This document shows, one piece after another, positions 53,358 through 62,399 of a DNA stretch of 64,000 nucleotides (positions are counted from its first letter, which is position 1; each line of letters starts with the position of its first letter). Made by a program: the position numbers and the translations under genes. The stretch is from Coenobita brevimanus (lineage: Eukaryota > Arthropoda > Malacostraca > Decapoda > Coenobitidae), in assembly GCA_032717465.1 (NCBI GenBank), contig CM064713.1, positions 7,363,001 to 7,427,000 on the forward strand. The letters run 5' to 3'. The notes below the pieces were generated by a model that saw only the letters and a list, made by a program, of their open reading frames with translations, ran no database searches and was not told the origin of the DNA.

Positions 53358-53861
53358 TTGGACCAGGTCTTGTTCTGTCGAGATGGTGTTGATTGGAAGA
53401 CGGGATAGGGCATCGGCGTTTGTGTGGAGTTTGCCTGGTCAGTATGCGATTTCGAAATCATACTCTTCGAGTGTCTCTCACCAGCGTATCAGTTGGGCAT
53501 TGGTGGTGTTTGACTGCCGTAGCCATTGCAGGGATTGGTGATCTGTAATGACTATGACATGGGTGCCTGAGGTATAGGAACAGAAGTATTCTAGGGACCA
53601 GATGATCCCTAGGCACTCGCGTTTGGTGGCCGCGTAGTTCCGTTCTGCAGGATTCAGGGTGCGGCTGGCACAAGCGATGATGTGCTCCCTCCCATTTTGT
53701 ACTTGTGCAAGGACAGCCTCTATGGTGATGAGTGATACATCAGTATACAGGCGGAATGGGAGGTTGTAGTCTGGGAAAGCGACTACTGGGGCAGAGGTTA
53801 ATTTGGATTTGAGGGTGGTAGATGCTGTTTTCCTTGGTTCAGTCCACACGAAAGGCTCTCC
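53358..53861 (-). pseudogene. pol: GypB RNase H segment
   Basis: 53849-53478 is open: LYTDVSLITIEAVLAQ (the usual Gly is Glu here), KRECLGIIWSLEYF, ITDHQSLQWL. TGA codons follow where the other copies have CGA/CGG Arg, which fits CpG decay. An amber at 53862-53864 separates this segment from RT. Confidence 0.82.
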
Positions 53862-55702
53862 CTATAGATCGTGTAGGGGTTTGGCGATATGAGCAAATCC
53901 TTTGACGAACCGCCTATAGTATGATGTTAACCCAAGGAAGGCTCTGGTTTCATGTACGTCGCAAGGCAGGGGGATGTCGGCGATGGCACGTAGTTTATCT
54001 GGGTCTGGTGAAATGCCTTCGGCGTTAATTAGGTGTCCCAGGAAAGAAACTGATCGCTCGGCCAAGACGCACTTTGTTGGTTTCAATTTTAGTCCTGCTT
54101 GGCGTATGCGGTGAAACACTTGTTTGAGGCGGTGGAGGTGGTCGGCCCAGGTACGACTGAAGACGATGACGTCGTCGAGATACGCCAAACAAGTCTCCCA
54201 GGTTAGTCCACTGAGGACTGACTCCATCAGACGGGAGAATGTGGCAGGGGCATTGCAGAGTCCAAAAGGAAGGATGTTGAATTCATAATGCTTCCCGTTT
54301 GATGTTGAGAAGGCGGTTTTGTGTTTGTTGTCGGGGTGTACGGGGACTTGCCAATAGCCCAATTGCAGGTCTAGGGTGGAGAACCACGTCGAGCCATGTA
54401 AGGAGTCCAGTGAGTCGTCTATCTGGGGTAGGGGAGTTGCATCTTTGACTGTAACGTCATTGACTCGGTGGTAGTCTACGCAAAAGCACATTGTCCCATC
54501 TTTTTTTCTTACGAGTACCACTGGTGAGGACCATGGGCTAGTGGAGTTGGAGATCACGCTGGCATCTAGCATGTCCTGGACCTGCCGGTCTTCTTCTGCC
54601 CGTTGCTTTGGATTCTTTTGTCGTGATGGTTGGCGAATTGGAGGTCCGGTCGTGTGTATCTCATGGCTGAGATAGGTGGTATGGCCAAGGTCGGTTGGGC
54701 CGGAGGAGAATAGGTCCTGAAAGTCCAGGAGGAGTTGTCGTAGGCTGTTGGTTTGGGCAGGGGATAGGTGTGATGGTAGGTCGGGGAGAGTGGGATGGTC
54801 CGGAGGTGGTGCTTGGCATTGTTCGGCTTCTTCTGTGTCGCCGATGATGAGTCCTCTTGGTAGGGTTAGTGGGGTTGTGGCGAGGTTGGCGATACGGATT
54901 TCGTGGGCATGTGGGGGGAGGAAGGTGGGGCTTACTAAACAGGAAGAGAGTGGTCCGGTGGGGATGGATGGTGAGAAGAGGACGGAGGTATGAGAAGGTT
55001 TGTTTAGTTTTACCCAAGCTTCATGGTGGGGTGGAATAGTGATTGAGGAGGCGATAGTGGCAGGAAAAGATGGGGAGGGGTCCAGATGATGTGTGGTGGG
55101 TGGTGGTGATGGGGGGGGATGGGGTGAGGCAGTGTGAGAGGTTGGGTTGGGGTCAGGTGTATGAGTGATTTGGGACAGGTGAGTGTTTGATGGTAGGGTG
55201 TGTTTGTGTAGTGTGTGAGGGGTGGTGTTCCTGATTTTTCTTCGATGTGTTTTTTTTTCTTCTTCTTTCTTGTTGATTGATGCTTGGTTGGGATGGACTG
55301 GACTGAAGTGGAGGCGGCGTTGATGGCAGTCAATGGTGGCGTGGAGTTTCTGGAGGAGGTCCAGCCCTAGATATCCATCATACTGGTTGCATGTCGAGTC
55401 GAATATGATGAATGGGTGGCTAGTGGATATTTGTTGGTGGATGTGGGTTTGAAGGGCCCGTGTTTCCCCACGGATAGGCAGGGGGCCGTCCCCCGTGTCG
55501 ACGAGGTTGGCTGAGGTGGGGAAAAGATGGCCAAATGCAGGGATGTGGCGGGAGTAGAAGTGGGAGTAGAGGCACGATCTGGCTGCTCCCGTATCCACTA
55601 GTAGCCGTGCCTTGACCCCGTTCAGCCAAATCTTGTTGTAGACTGGGGGTCTGTAGTTCTGTGAGGTGGCCCCCGCCACCGTGGGGAGGTGCGGGGGCGG
55701 GC
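53862..55702 (-). CDS. pol: GypB protease and reverse transcriptase
   Basis: 605-codon frame in -1 relative to gag, expressed by frameshifting rather than its own start; no ATG is needed. Protease: LLVDTGAARS, later YLGLDLLQKL. A Pro/His-rich linker follows, then a conserved segment TPLTLPRGLIIGD. RT: DMLDASVISNSTSPWSSPVV, FCVDYHRVND, FSTLDLQLGYWQVP, LPFGLCNAPATFSRL, LAYLDDVIVFSRTW, VSFLGHLINAEGISPDP. It ends in an amber after KPLHDL; GypA-1 has an amber at almost the same place. RT and protease look functional. Confidence 0.88.
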
Positions 55703-55714
55703 CTAAAAATCCAT
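55678..55714 (-). promoter_or_regulatory. Probable -1 frameshift signal (GypB)
   Basis: ATG GAT TTT TAG at the gag end, then five bases, then GCCCCCGCACC pairing with GGTGGCGGGGGC (11 GC-rich pairs, one bulge). The -1 frame is open through to protease with no ATG, so pol needs a shift here. Confidence 0.55.
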
Positions 55715-56584
55715 CTGTTGCGGAGTGGTGTCGTCTTGGTCGTCGTCGTCCGTTCCCGAATAGTGTGTTGGCGGTGCGTCGTCTTCCGGGGCGTCGTCGT
55801 CTAAGGAGGAGACTTTCTTGTGCCCTTGGTGAAAGGTTCTGTGCCTGCTAGCTTTAAGCTGTTCCCTAATGTCGTGCAAGGGGCAGGTGCGACTGCAAGC
55901 CGTGAATTCCCAGGGATTAATTGTGATGAGGTTTCCTTGCTCCCTGGGGTTTGGGCGTTTCTTCTGCGGGTAAGCTCTAGGCACTGTGGGAGACGGCTCT
56001 GTAGTTGGCTGGTGAGGCAGCAGCTTAGGTTTGGATGGAGGGTTTTGTTTTGTTGGAAAACGTGTCACCGCGTGGAGTGGCTGTGGTGTGGGGCGGGCGG
56101 CGAGCAGACGTCGGACGAGTTGCAGGTCGTTTTCCATGTCCCCTGAGGGGTCGTAGATTGAGAAGTGCTCCCTGACTGTGCTAGGGAGGATCCTCAATAG
56201 AGCATTAAATGTATGTATATCCCGGGCATTTGTAGGTGCCTCGGGATAGGCAGCGCTGACGAGGCGCCGAGCCTGGATGAATGTATCATCCAGGTTCCCG
56301 TCGTAGGTAAGGGCGTCGAGTTGAGAGAGAGCGACAACTCTGCCTATTGATGGCATAAAAGCCTGTCTCACTATTTGCGAGAATTGGTCCCATGACAGTT
56401 CTGGGACGATTTTTGGTGCGACAGTAGTGATTATTTTACCCAGGTTAGGTAGTGTGACTGCAATCTTTTCTCTGTCTGAGTCGAACCCTATGTCTAGGAG
56501 GGGTTTGACCATATCTAAATATACTTCTATGTCGCACTGGTCCGGGTTGAACCTCGGCAATTGGATGTGTGGTTTGGCTGCCAT
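55703..56584 (-). CDS. gag: Gag-like protein of GypB
   Basis: 293 codons from the first ATG (MAAKPHIQLPRF); the frame is open further upstream but has no ATG. Colinear with GypA-1 gag: YDIEVYLD-type segment, SQLDALTYDGNLDDTF, LRILPSTVREHFSIYDPSGD, Pro-rich middle, CSRTCPLHDIREQ, acidic end (DDDDQDDTT). No zinc knuckle. Intact, which fits a young insertion. Confidence 0.86.
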   Translation of the reverse strand: MAAKPHIQLPRFNPDQCDIEVYLDMVKPLLDIGFDSDREKIAVTLPNLGKIITTVAPKIVPELSWDQFSQIVRQAFMPSIGRVVALSQLDALTYDGNLDDTFIQARRLVSAAYPEAPTNARDIHTFNALLRILPSTVREHFSIYDPSGDMENDLQLVRRLLAARPTPQPLHAVTRFPTKQNPPSKPKLLPHQPTTEPSPTVPRAYPQKKRPNPREQGNLITINPWEFTACSRTCPLHDIREQLKASRHRTFHQGHKKVSSLDDDAPEDDAPPTHYSGTDDDDQDDTTPQQMDF

Positions 56585-56651
56585 TGTGCAAGTTTCCTTT
56601 CTTCGTTCCTCCGTGCTTTTACTCGGATCCAGAACCACCGCTTGCCACCAG

Positions 56652-58751
56652 TGTAATGCTGTGTTTTTAAGGCGACTTCTCGTCGTAAAAACACTAGCTA
56701 CTGAAGCGGGGTCCTCTTTCTAGACCGGAAGTAAAGCACTAACAAAGGAACAGGACATAAAAACCAGGCAGTATACCTTAACACATCTATTACCTAGATC
56801 CTACTCGTAACAATACACATAGAATGATATTTAAGATACAGGGACACAGAGATACAGAGTTAACACTTGGCTTCACAGAATAATCATATGCACTACAATA
56901 ATCACACAGGGAGATTGTGAGTGTTCTTTAATAGGGTTCTTATGTCACTTGGAGGTGATATATAAATGGGATTGTTCACTTTAAGGATACACAAGGTTGG
57001 GAGTCTGGTTTAGGGATATTACTATAAAAGAGGTAGGGTGCGGATAGCGACACTCGACACCGTCACCTTGTCACGGAGACACGTACACTTAGCTTTTGAC
57101 TTGCCTGCGCCCTTACCTCGAGATTCACAGAAAACTCCCTGGTTCCTTAATAGGGGGAGGGACTAAGATAATTCATAAGTCCACTTTCTGCCCTGGTAGC
57201 ACTAAGTTCTGATGGGCCACTGTTTACTATGTTTTCTTGTGGAGTCACTGTCACTGTTTTCCTCTGTTTTCTGGGTATAGTCACTGTTAGTTACACTTTA
57301 GGGTACAGGGAGGCTCTCCCGTCTGGGGGCCTCGACCTGAGAGGCGGCCCTCGTCTTAGGGCCGCGCCGGTGGGGTGCAGAGAGGCCCTTTGGTCTGGGG
57401 GCCTCGACCTGATAGGTGGCCCTCAGGACTGGGGCCGAACAGCCGGAGCAATCAGGCCTGTTTCTTCCGACTCCGGGGAGTGAGGGAGCCCGGATCACCT
57501 TTGTCGTGGGTTGTGGAGTCGAGCCTGGGCGTCCTGAGGCTGTGGGCACCAAGAGGGAGAGGCGCCGTCAGGACTGGACTGCGGCAGCGTCTCCTATGGG
57601 GCTCCGGCAGGAACAAGGAACTCCCAGGTGTGGGCGGTAAGCCCGATATCAGGCCTTGCCACCACTCTAGTGTCTCCTCCGAGGCTATATTCCTGGATGG
57701 CGACGAAGGGCTCCCCGAAGGGAAAGAGGCTGGAGGACTCACGTTGCCCGTGGTCTCTCGGGTGTGTCTGGAGGCTGGAGCCGGGGGTCTCTTTCTCCTA
57801 TTACACACTTTGGCTGTAGCCGTGAACTTGCCCGGCGTACGGGGGACACCTATAGGGTGATCGGGGTCGCCCTTTCGCAGCGGCTTGGGACCGCCGGCGT
57901 GATGTTGCTCCCGTAGTAGGAGACAAGTCGGAGGGAGGGGCACAGAGGCCACACTCTCTCCAATACGGATTGAATCTACATTCAGGGAATTCTCCACCCT
58001 GGTACGTGCCCCGGCCGGAGCCGAGTGTCTACCCGTACGAAAGACAACTACCGGGTGAACTGGTTCGCCCACACGCTGCGGCTTGGGACCGTCCACGGGG
58101 TGTCGCTTCCGTAATAGGGAAGTGCTACACGTACAATAGCAGGGGCTCTTTACCCTGATCAGTATTCTGGCCATAGCCGAGAGCCGATCACCTCCCACAG
58201 GAACATCTGCCGGGCAACCGGGGTAGCCCGCACACTGCGGCTTGGGACCGTCCACAGGATGTTGCTCCTGAAGGGGAGAACAGCAGGAGAGGGATGCACT
58301 AAGGCAACTCTCTCTCCCTAGTGTGTTAAGGCCGGAGCCTGGGGTCGCCTTCCCCTTTACACACTCTATTAGGCCGTAGCCTAGGGTCGTCTTTCTCTCT
58401 TTACTTTTTATTAGGCCGTAGCCTTGGGCCTCTTGCCCTTGGGCCTCCTGCCCTAGAGGGTGTAACAAAGCCATCAATACAGTGTTACCTGGGACTGAAT
58501 TTATTTCAGTCCCACCCCTATTCTGTCGATCACTGCTCCGCCTGCACAGTAGTTCACTTCCCCTGATCACCTGGGGTTGGGGCACTTGCAGGGAATAGGG
58601 ACCCAGGGCCGTGATGCCCTGATGACCCTCTTGCCCGGGGTCACTAACCTCACCGGTGTGTCCTCCTGGGGTGGTGGTGGGGTGGCGGCTCGGTGGTGGT
58701 GTGGGGGGTGGTGAGGTGGGAGGTCCTGCGGCGGGCACGGCGGACATTTTA
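56652..58751 (-). repeat. GypB 5' LTR
   Basis: 2100 bases, plus strand TGTAATGC to CATTTTA, followed by the ATACT duplication. Carries an uninterrupted LTR frame (57452-58747). Confidence 0.93.
57452..58747 (-). CDS. LTR-encoded proline-rich protein (GypB)
   Basis: 431 codons wholly inside the LTR; the ATG is at LTR bases 5-7 (TAAAATG). The N-terminus (PAAGPPTSPPPTPPPSRH, SDPGQEGHQGITALGPYS) is clearly related to GypC (SDPGQEGHPTTTDLGPFS) and to the LTR part of GypA-1. The middle has repeated HPVDGPKPQ and YGLI-type units. The end is basic (PRSRKKQA) and stops one codon before LLRLFGPSP, which in GypA and GypC is read as RQARLL-LFG-SP. No known domain. In the left LTR a 4-base loss breaks it. 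Function unknown: accessory protein, or C-terminal part of pol. Confidence 0.6.
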   Translation of the reverse strand: MSAVPAAGPPTSPPPTPPPSRHPTTTPGGHTGEVSDPGQEGHQGITALGPYSLQVPQPQVIRGSELLCRRSSDRQNRGGTEINSVPGNTVLMALLHPLGQEAQGQEAQGYGLIKSKERKTTLGYGLIECVKGKATPGSGLNTLGRESCLSASLSCCSPLQEQHPVDGPKPQCAGYPGCPADVPVGGDRLSAMARILIRVKSPCYCTCSTSLLRKRHPVDGPKPQRVGEPVHPVVVFRTGRHSAPAGARTRVENSLNVDSIRIGESVASVPLPPTCLLLREQHHAGGPKPLRKGDPDHPIGVPRTPGKFTATAKVCNRRKRPPAPASRHTRETTGNVSPPASFPSGSPSSPSRNIASEETLEWWQGLISGLPPTPGSSLFLPEPHRRRCRSPVLTAPLPLGAHSLRTPRLDSTTHDKGDPGSLTPRSRKKQA

Positions 58752-58756
58752 ATACT

Positions 58757-59375
58757 TTCCAGGATATTAAGGTTTGAAAACGAGCAATTTTCAGCGGTTT
58801 CTGTAAAACTGACCAAAGTGAGGTGGCAACTTCGTTAAATATTTCCCGGCGTATGAGGGCTAAAATCGTGCTCTAGAGCACCAACATATACAGTATATAT
58901 TGTTAATGAAACTTTTTTTTTTTTTTTTTTTTTTTTTACCTAGAATAAGACCATGTCAGTGAATTTTTTTAAAGATCTTGTGGTGTAATGAAGGTTCCCT
59001 GAGACTGTCTCATGTTCATCTTTCCCGGGCTAAATACCCCCAAATTATAAACTCAATTTCCTTTGCTGTAAACTTATTTTAAAAACAAGCTGAATTTGGA
59101 ATTACATATTATGTAAAAAACTAAGTTTGTCTGACGGTTTCTCCCTTTTACCAGCAGCTGTTACTATTTGGACAGTTGGTTGACAGCTTGCTTCATCACA
59201 TCCCAGAACTTAAGAAAAAATTGCAAGAACACATTCACATGCCCATACTATATAGAGAATAAATACTCTAACTCACTGCAAGGAATTTCAGAGTAAGTTG
59301 TGAAAATTGTAAGTTCATGCTGTCAAATGTCAACATTATTCAATGTTCATAAATTTTAATGTAAAGAAACCAAAG
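58757..59375. other. Unassigned AT-rich stretch
   Basis: Contains a 24-base T run at about 58913-58936. No gene or element recognised. Confidence 0.4.
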
Positions 59376-59384
59376 AAAATTAAA

Positions 59385-60329
59385 ATGCCCGCGACCGGAC
59401 CTTCCGCCCCGCCACCCCCCACACCACCACCGGGCCACCACCACCCCACCACCCGAGGAGGAGATAACGGTCAGGTTAGTGACCCGGGACAAGAGGGTCA
59501 TCCGACCACCACTGACCTGGGTCCCTTCTCCCCTCAACTACCTCAACACCAGGTGAGCCTGGACCCGCAACAAGTTACACGGCGGGTTAACCATCGACAG
59601 CAGTGGGGTGGGACTGATACGTCAGTCCCTCGTAGTTTTGTGGTGACGACCACAGCTTCACCCCAACGGGACAGGAGGTCCCTAGGTGAGCCACGGGGTG
59701 CTTACACCTACTGCCACCGCGAGCCACGGGGAAGTACCTTCCTCTGCCGCAACAACCCAGGTGAGCCACGAGGGGCTTGTATCCTCTGCCACCGTGAGCC
59801 ACGAGGGCGTAATACCCTCTGCCACAATCAGGACAGGAGGTCCTTTGACGAGGGAAGAGAGCCCTCTATAACAAATAGGGCAGGAGGCCCAATAGTGGAT
59901 TGTACGGGGCTCACACCCCTAGCCACTCTAAGGGTAAGAGACCCTCACACACCGCCACAAGTGGGTCCCAGGACTGATCAACCTGGTGTCACGGCAATTG
60001 TAAAGACAAGAGAGAGAGTCGCCTCTGTGCTACCCTCCATAAGTGCAAGAGAGACCACGGCCTCCGTGTGTCCTCTAGAGCCAGCTAACTCCTACAGGAG
60101 TAGCCGGACACCACCCGGGGGAGTTGCACCTAAAGTGTCACCTGAACAGAGGCCTGGTCCCAGTCGGGACCTACCTCCTACCCCCGGGAAATTCTTGTCT
60201 TCCCCAGGTACCAGCGGGAGACGAGGCCGCAGCCCACACCTGACGGCGCGTCCCCCAGTAGACCTCCCCCTGCCGCAGACCCTACGACGTCAGGCCCGTC
60301 TGCTACACCTGTTTGGCCCCAGTCCCTAG
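59385..60329 (+). CDS. LTR-encoded proline-rich protein (GypC)
   Basis: 314 codons starting at LTR base 5. N-terminus: PATGPSAPPPPTPPPGHHH, then SDPGQEGHPTTTDLGPFSPQ. The centre has repeats of EPRGA-YCHREPRG type. The end reads LRRQARLLHLFGPSP and then stops. Start position, N-terminal peptide and C-terminal motif agree with GypB and GypA, although the central repeats are unrelated in sequence. Expression would need LTR transcription. Function unknown. Confidence 0.6.
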   Translation: MPATGPSAPPPPTPPPGHHHPTTRGGDNGQVSDPGQEGHPTTTDLGPFSPQLPQHQVSLDPQQVTRRVNHRQQWGGTDTSVPRSFVVTTTASPQRDRRSLGEPRGAYTYCHREPRGSTFLCRNNPGEPRGACILCHREPRGRNTLCHNQDRRSFDEGREPSITNRAGGPIVDCTGLTPLATLRVRDPHTPPQVGPRTDQPGVTAIVKTRERVASVLPSISARETTASVCPLEPANSYRSSRTPPGGVAPKVSPEQRPGPSRDLPPTPGKFLSSPGTSGRRGRSPHLTARPPVDLPLPQTLRRQARLLHLFGPSP

Positions 60330-61129
60330 GGCCAACACAGACAGGCCTCCCTTCACAGTGACCAGAGGAGGGCCTACAACAGGTCGAGACCCCAGGCAAG
60401 AGGGTCTCCCTGCACCGTGACCAGAGGAGGGTCTACAACAGGTCGAGACCCCAGGCAAGAGGGTCTCCCTGCACCGTGACCAGAGTGAGGACCTACACCT
60501 TACAGTGACAAAGTGATATCGCCCCAGAAACTCGGGCAAGAATAGTGACTTTCCCCTTTCCTGTAGTGAGACAGAGATAGTGATCCAGTGACAGAGTGAA
60601 CCAGCGGGATTACCCCAAAAAGTGTCCGTAAATACCTTCCCCTAGCAAAGACTATAAGTTCCGGGTTCATCCGACCAGTGCTATCCCAAAGCCCAATCTA
60701 GAGTAGTCTCCCCCCTTGTCAGTGTACGCGCGGGCGAGAGTTGCCGCGCCGAGCCCAAACAGTGAACTCTAGTGCTCTACCCCCCTTGTTAATTTATAGT
60801 AATAATCCCTCCTCGGCTCATCAAGCCCAGACATCTCTATTGCCCCGACACGCTAAGACCTTTTGGACTTTGATACAAGTGAATCCCATCCACTTACGGA
60901 CTCTTAACCTATTATAAAGCATAATTAAGGAGTGTGTGAATATCCCATATTACACTAACGTAACTTTGTATATCTGTATCCTCTGTTTATGATACCATCC
61001 TATGTAATATTGTTAAGGTGTTGTAATTAAGGTAATAGATGTATTAAAGGTGGACTGCCTAGTTTTTATGTCCTGTTCCCTTGTTAGTGCATTACTTCCG
61101 GTCCGGAAAGAGGACCCCGCTCAGTAGCT

Positions 61130-61165
61130 AGTGTCTTTAGTACGAGGAGTCGGCCTAAAAACACT
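61130..61165. other. Conserved LTR-end hairpin (GypC)
   Basis: AGTGTCTTTAG / CTAAAAACACT, 10 of 11 positions paired, in the last 50 bases of the LTR. Confidence 0.68.
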
Positions 61166-61180
61166 CAGCATAACAAAAAT

Positions 61181-61650
61181 TTTAGCTCAGGATGACCAAA
61201 TGACAACTGCCGAAACGTAATTATGTAAAAAGTTATTCACTGCTTAAAAACATTTTAATCCAAACATTTGCTATGGAATTTTCTGGAAAAGTGAAGAGAT
61301 AATGAACTACTCTATCATGCTGAATTATTAAAAGTGTAAAATTTGAATGGGGCAACCTATTTATGCAATTCGACGTGTTCTTTCACAAAGAACTTGAAGA
61401 ATAGGAAGAGAGCCAGACTCAGTCAGGACCGTCTGGTACATTGCTTAAGTGTTGCAATAGAAAAACATGAAGATATGAATTTGGCAAGGCTGTACAGGAC
61501 ATTTCAGAGTCAAGTCTGGAGAAGCACACTTAGTGAAAAATTGTTTTTAGTGAATGTGTATGATTTTTATATACATATGGAAGTAATGCTTCTCAATCAG
61601 TTTTTTTAATTCATTTACTTACAAAATAATTTTTGTAATGAGCAATATAG
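61181..61650. other. Unassigned stretch
   Basis: An 88-codon frame (61343-61609) has no recognisable features. No repeats or element ends seen. Confidence 0.35.
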
Positions 61651-62300
61651 TGTTATGTCCCCGTCCCACACTGCAACAGGCTCCAACAACAGTAGTCCGG
61701 TACAGGAAGAACGTTTCCCAGTGAGTTGTTCTTCCTCCGGTCAGCCTTTCGGTGTGGAACAACAAGATCGGCTCAGGAGTGGCAAATGAACACTAGCTTC
61801 CCAAGCTCACGGTCTTTATTCAACAGATAATTACATTTAATGCTTGCTAACCACCCTTCACTATTTTCACAAGTGCAGGAGCTATACAGTCTTCACTACG
61901 CTGCACTGACATTGAAATGACACTGACCTACTAAAACTGAAACGAAACTGACTCCCCATGACTCTTCCAGTTCCTTATATAGCCTTGCATTACACTCCAA
62001 TCTTCTAGTTTACCATAGCACCTGTAGTTACCAAGCTGCAGACATCCAAAACATGCCAAAGTTTCTTACATTACATAGAACTCTAAATGCTTTAGCATAC
62101 AAACTGAAACAAAAATACATAATTTAACAAACACTCACATACAAAGAACATTATAGAATAAAGAGCATAAAATTTAATGCATAACTTACAAAATACCTCC
62201 ACTCCCAAATAACAGGCTAATTGGCAACTCTGACTCGTAACTGAACAGAATTACTGAGAACCTTCCAGTACTACCTAATTAGCATATCCCACTCTCAACA
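61651..62300 (-). repeat. GypD 3' LTR
   Basis: 650 bases, plus strand TGTTATGTCCCCG to ACTCTCAACA. The right border is set by the purine tract at 62301-62311 (minus strand GGAGGGGGTAG). The left border is set by the TG end and matches the usual 5' TG / 3' CA rule. The other LTR is outside the window. Confidence 0.7.
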
Positions 62301-62399
62301 CTACCCCCTCCCTAATCCTTTGTCATCCCGACAAACCTACATAATGTATACAAACATAATCCTTGATCCAAACTAAACATTTAATTTACACAAAATAAT

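Larger units (their letters stand above)
49175..58751 (-). mobile_element. GypB, complete gypsy retrotransposon
   Basis: 9577 bases with both LTRs (49175-51258 and 56652-58751) and a 5-base target duplication ATACT (49170-49174 and 58752-58756). Minus orientation. The LTRs are nearly identical, which suggests a recent insertion, yet pol has several stops. LTR ends on the minus strand are TAAAATG and CATTACA. Internal genes are homologous to GypA; the middle of the LTR is not. Confidence 0.93.
59381..61175 (+). repeat. GypC solo LTR
   Basis: 1795 bases, TAAAATGCCC to CAGCATAACA, flanked by the 5-base duplication AAAAT (59376-59380 and 61176-61180). No internal region, so it is a solo LTR left by recombination. 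The ends and the hairpin (61130-61165) match GypA/GypB. The middle has its own repeats: GTGAGCCACGRGG units at 59690-59815 and a 59-bp tandem pair at 60361-60479. Confidence 0.93.

Noticed and set aside
61343..61609. 88-codon frame
   Set aside because: No family, no conserved context, AT-rich; likely chance.
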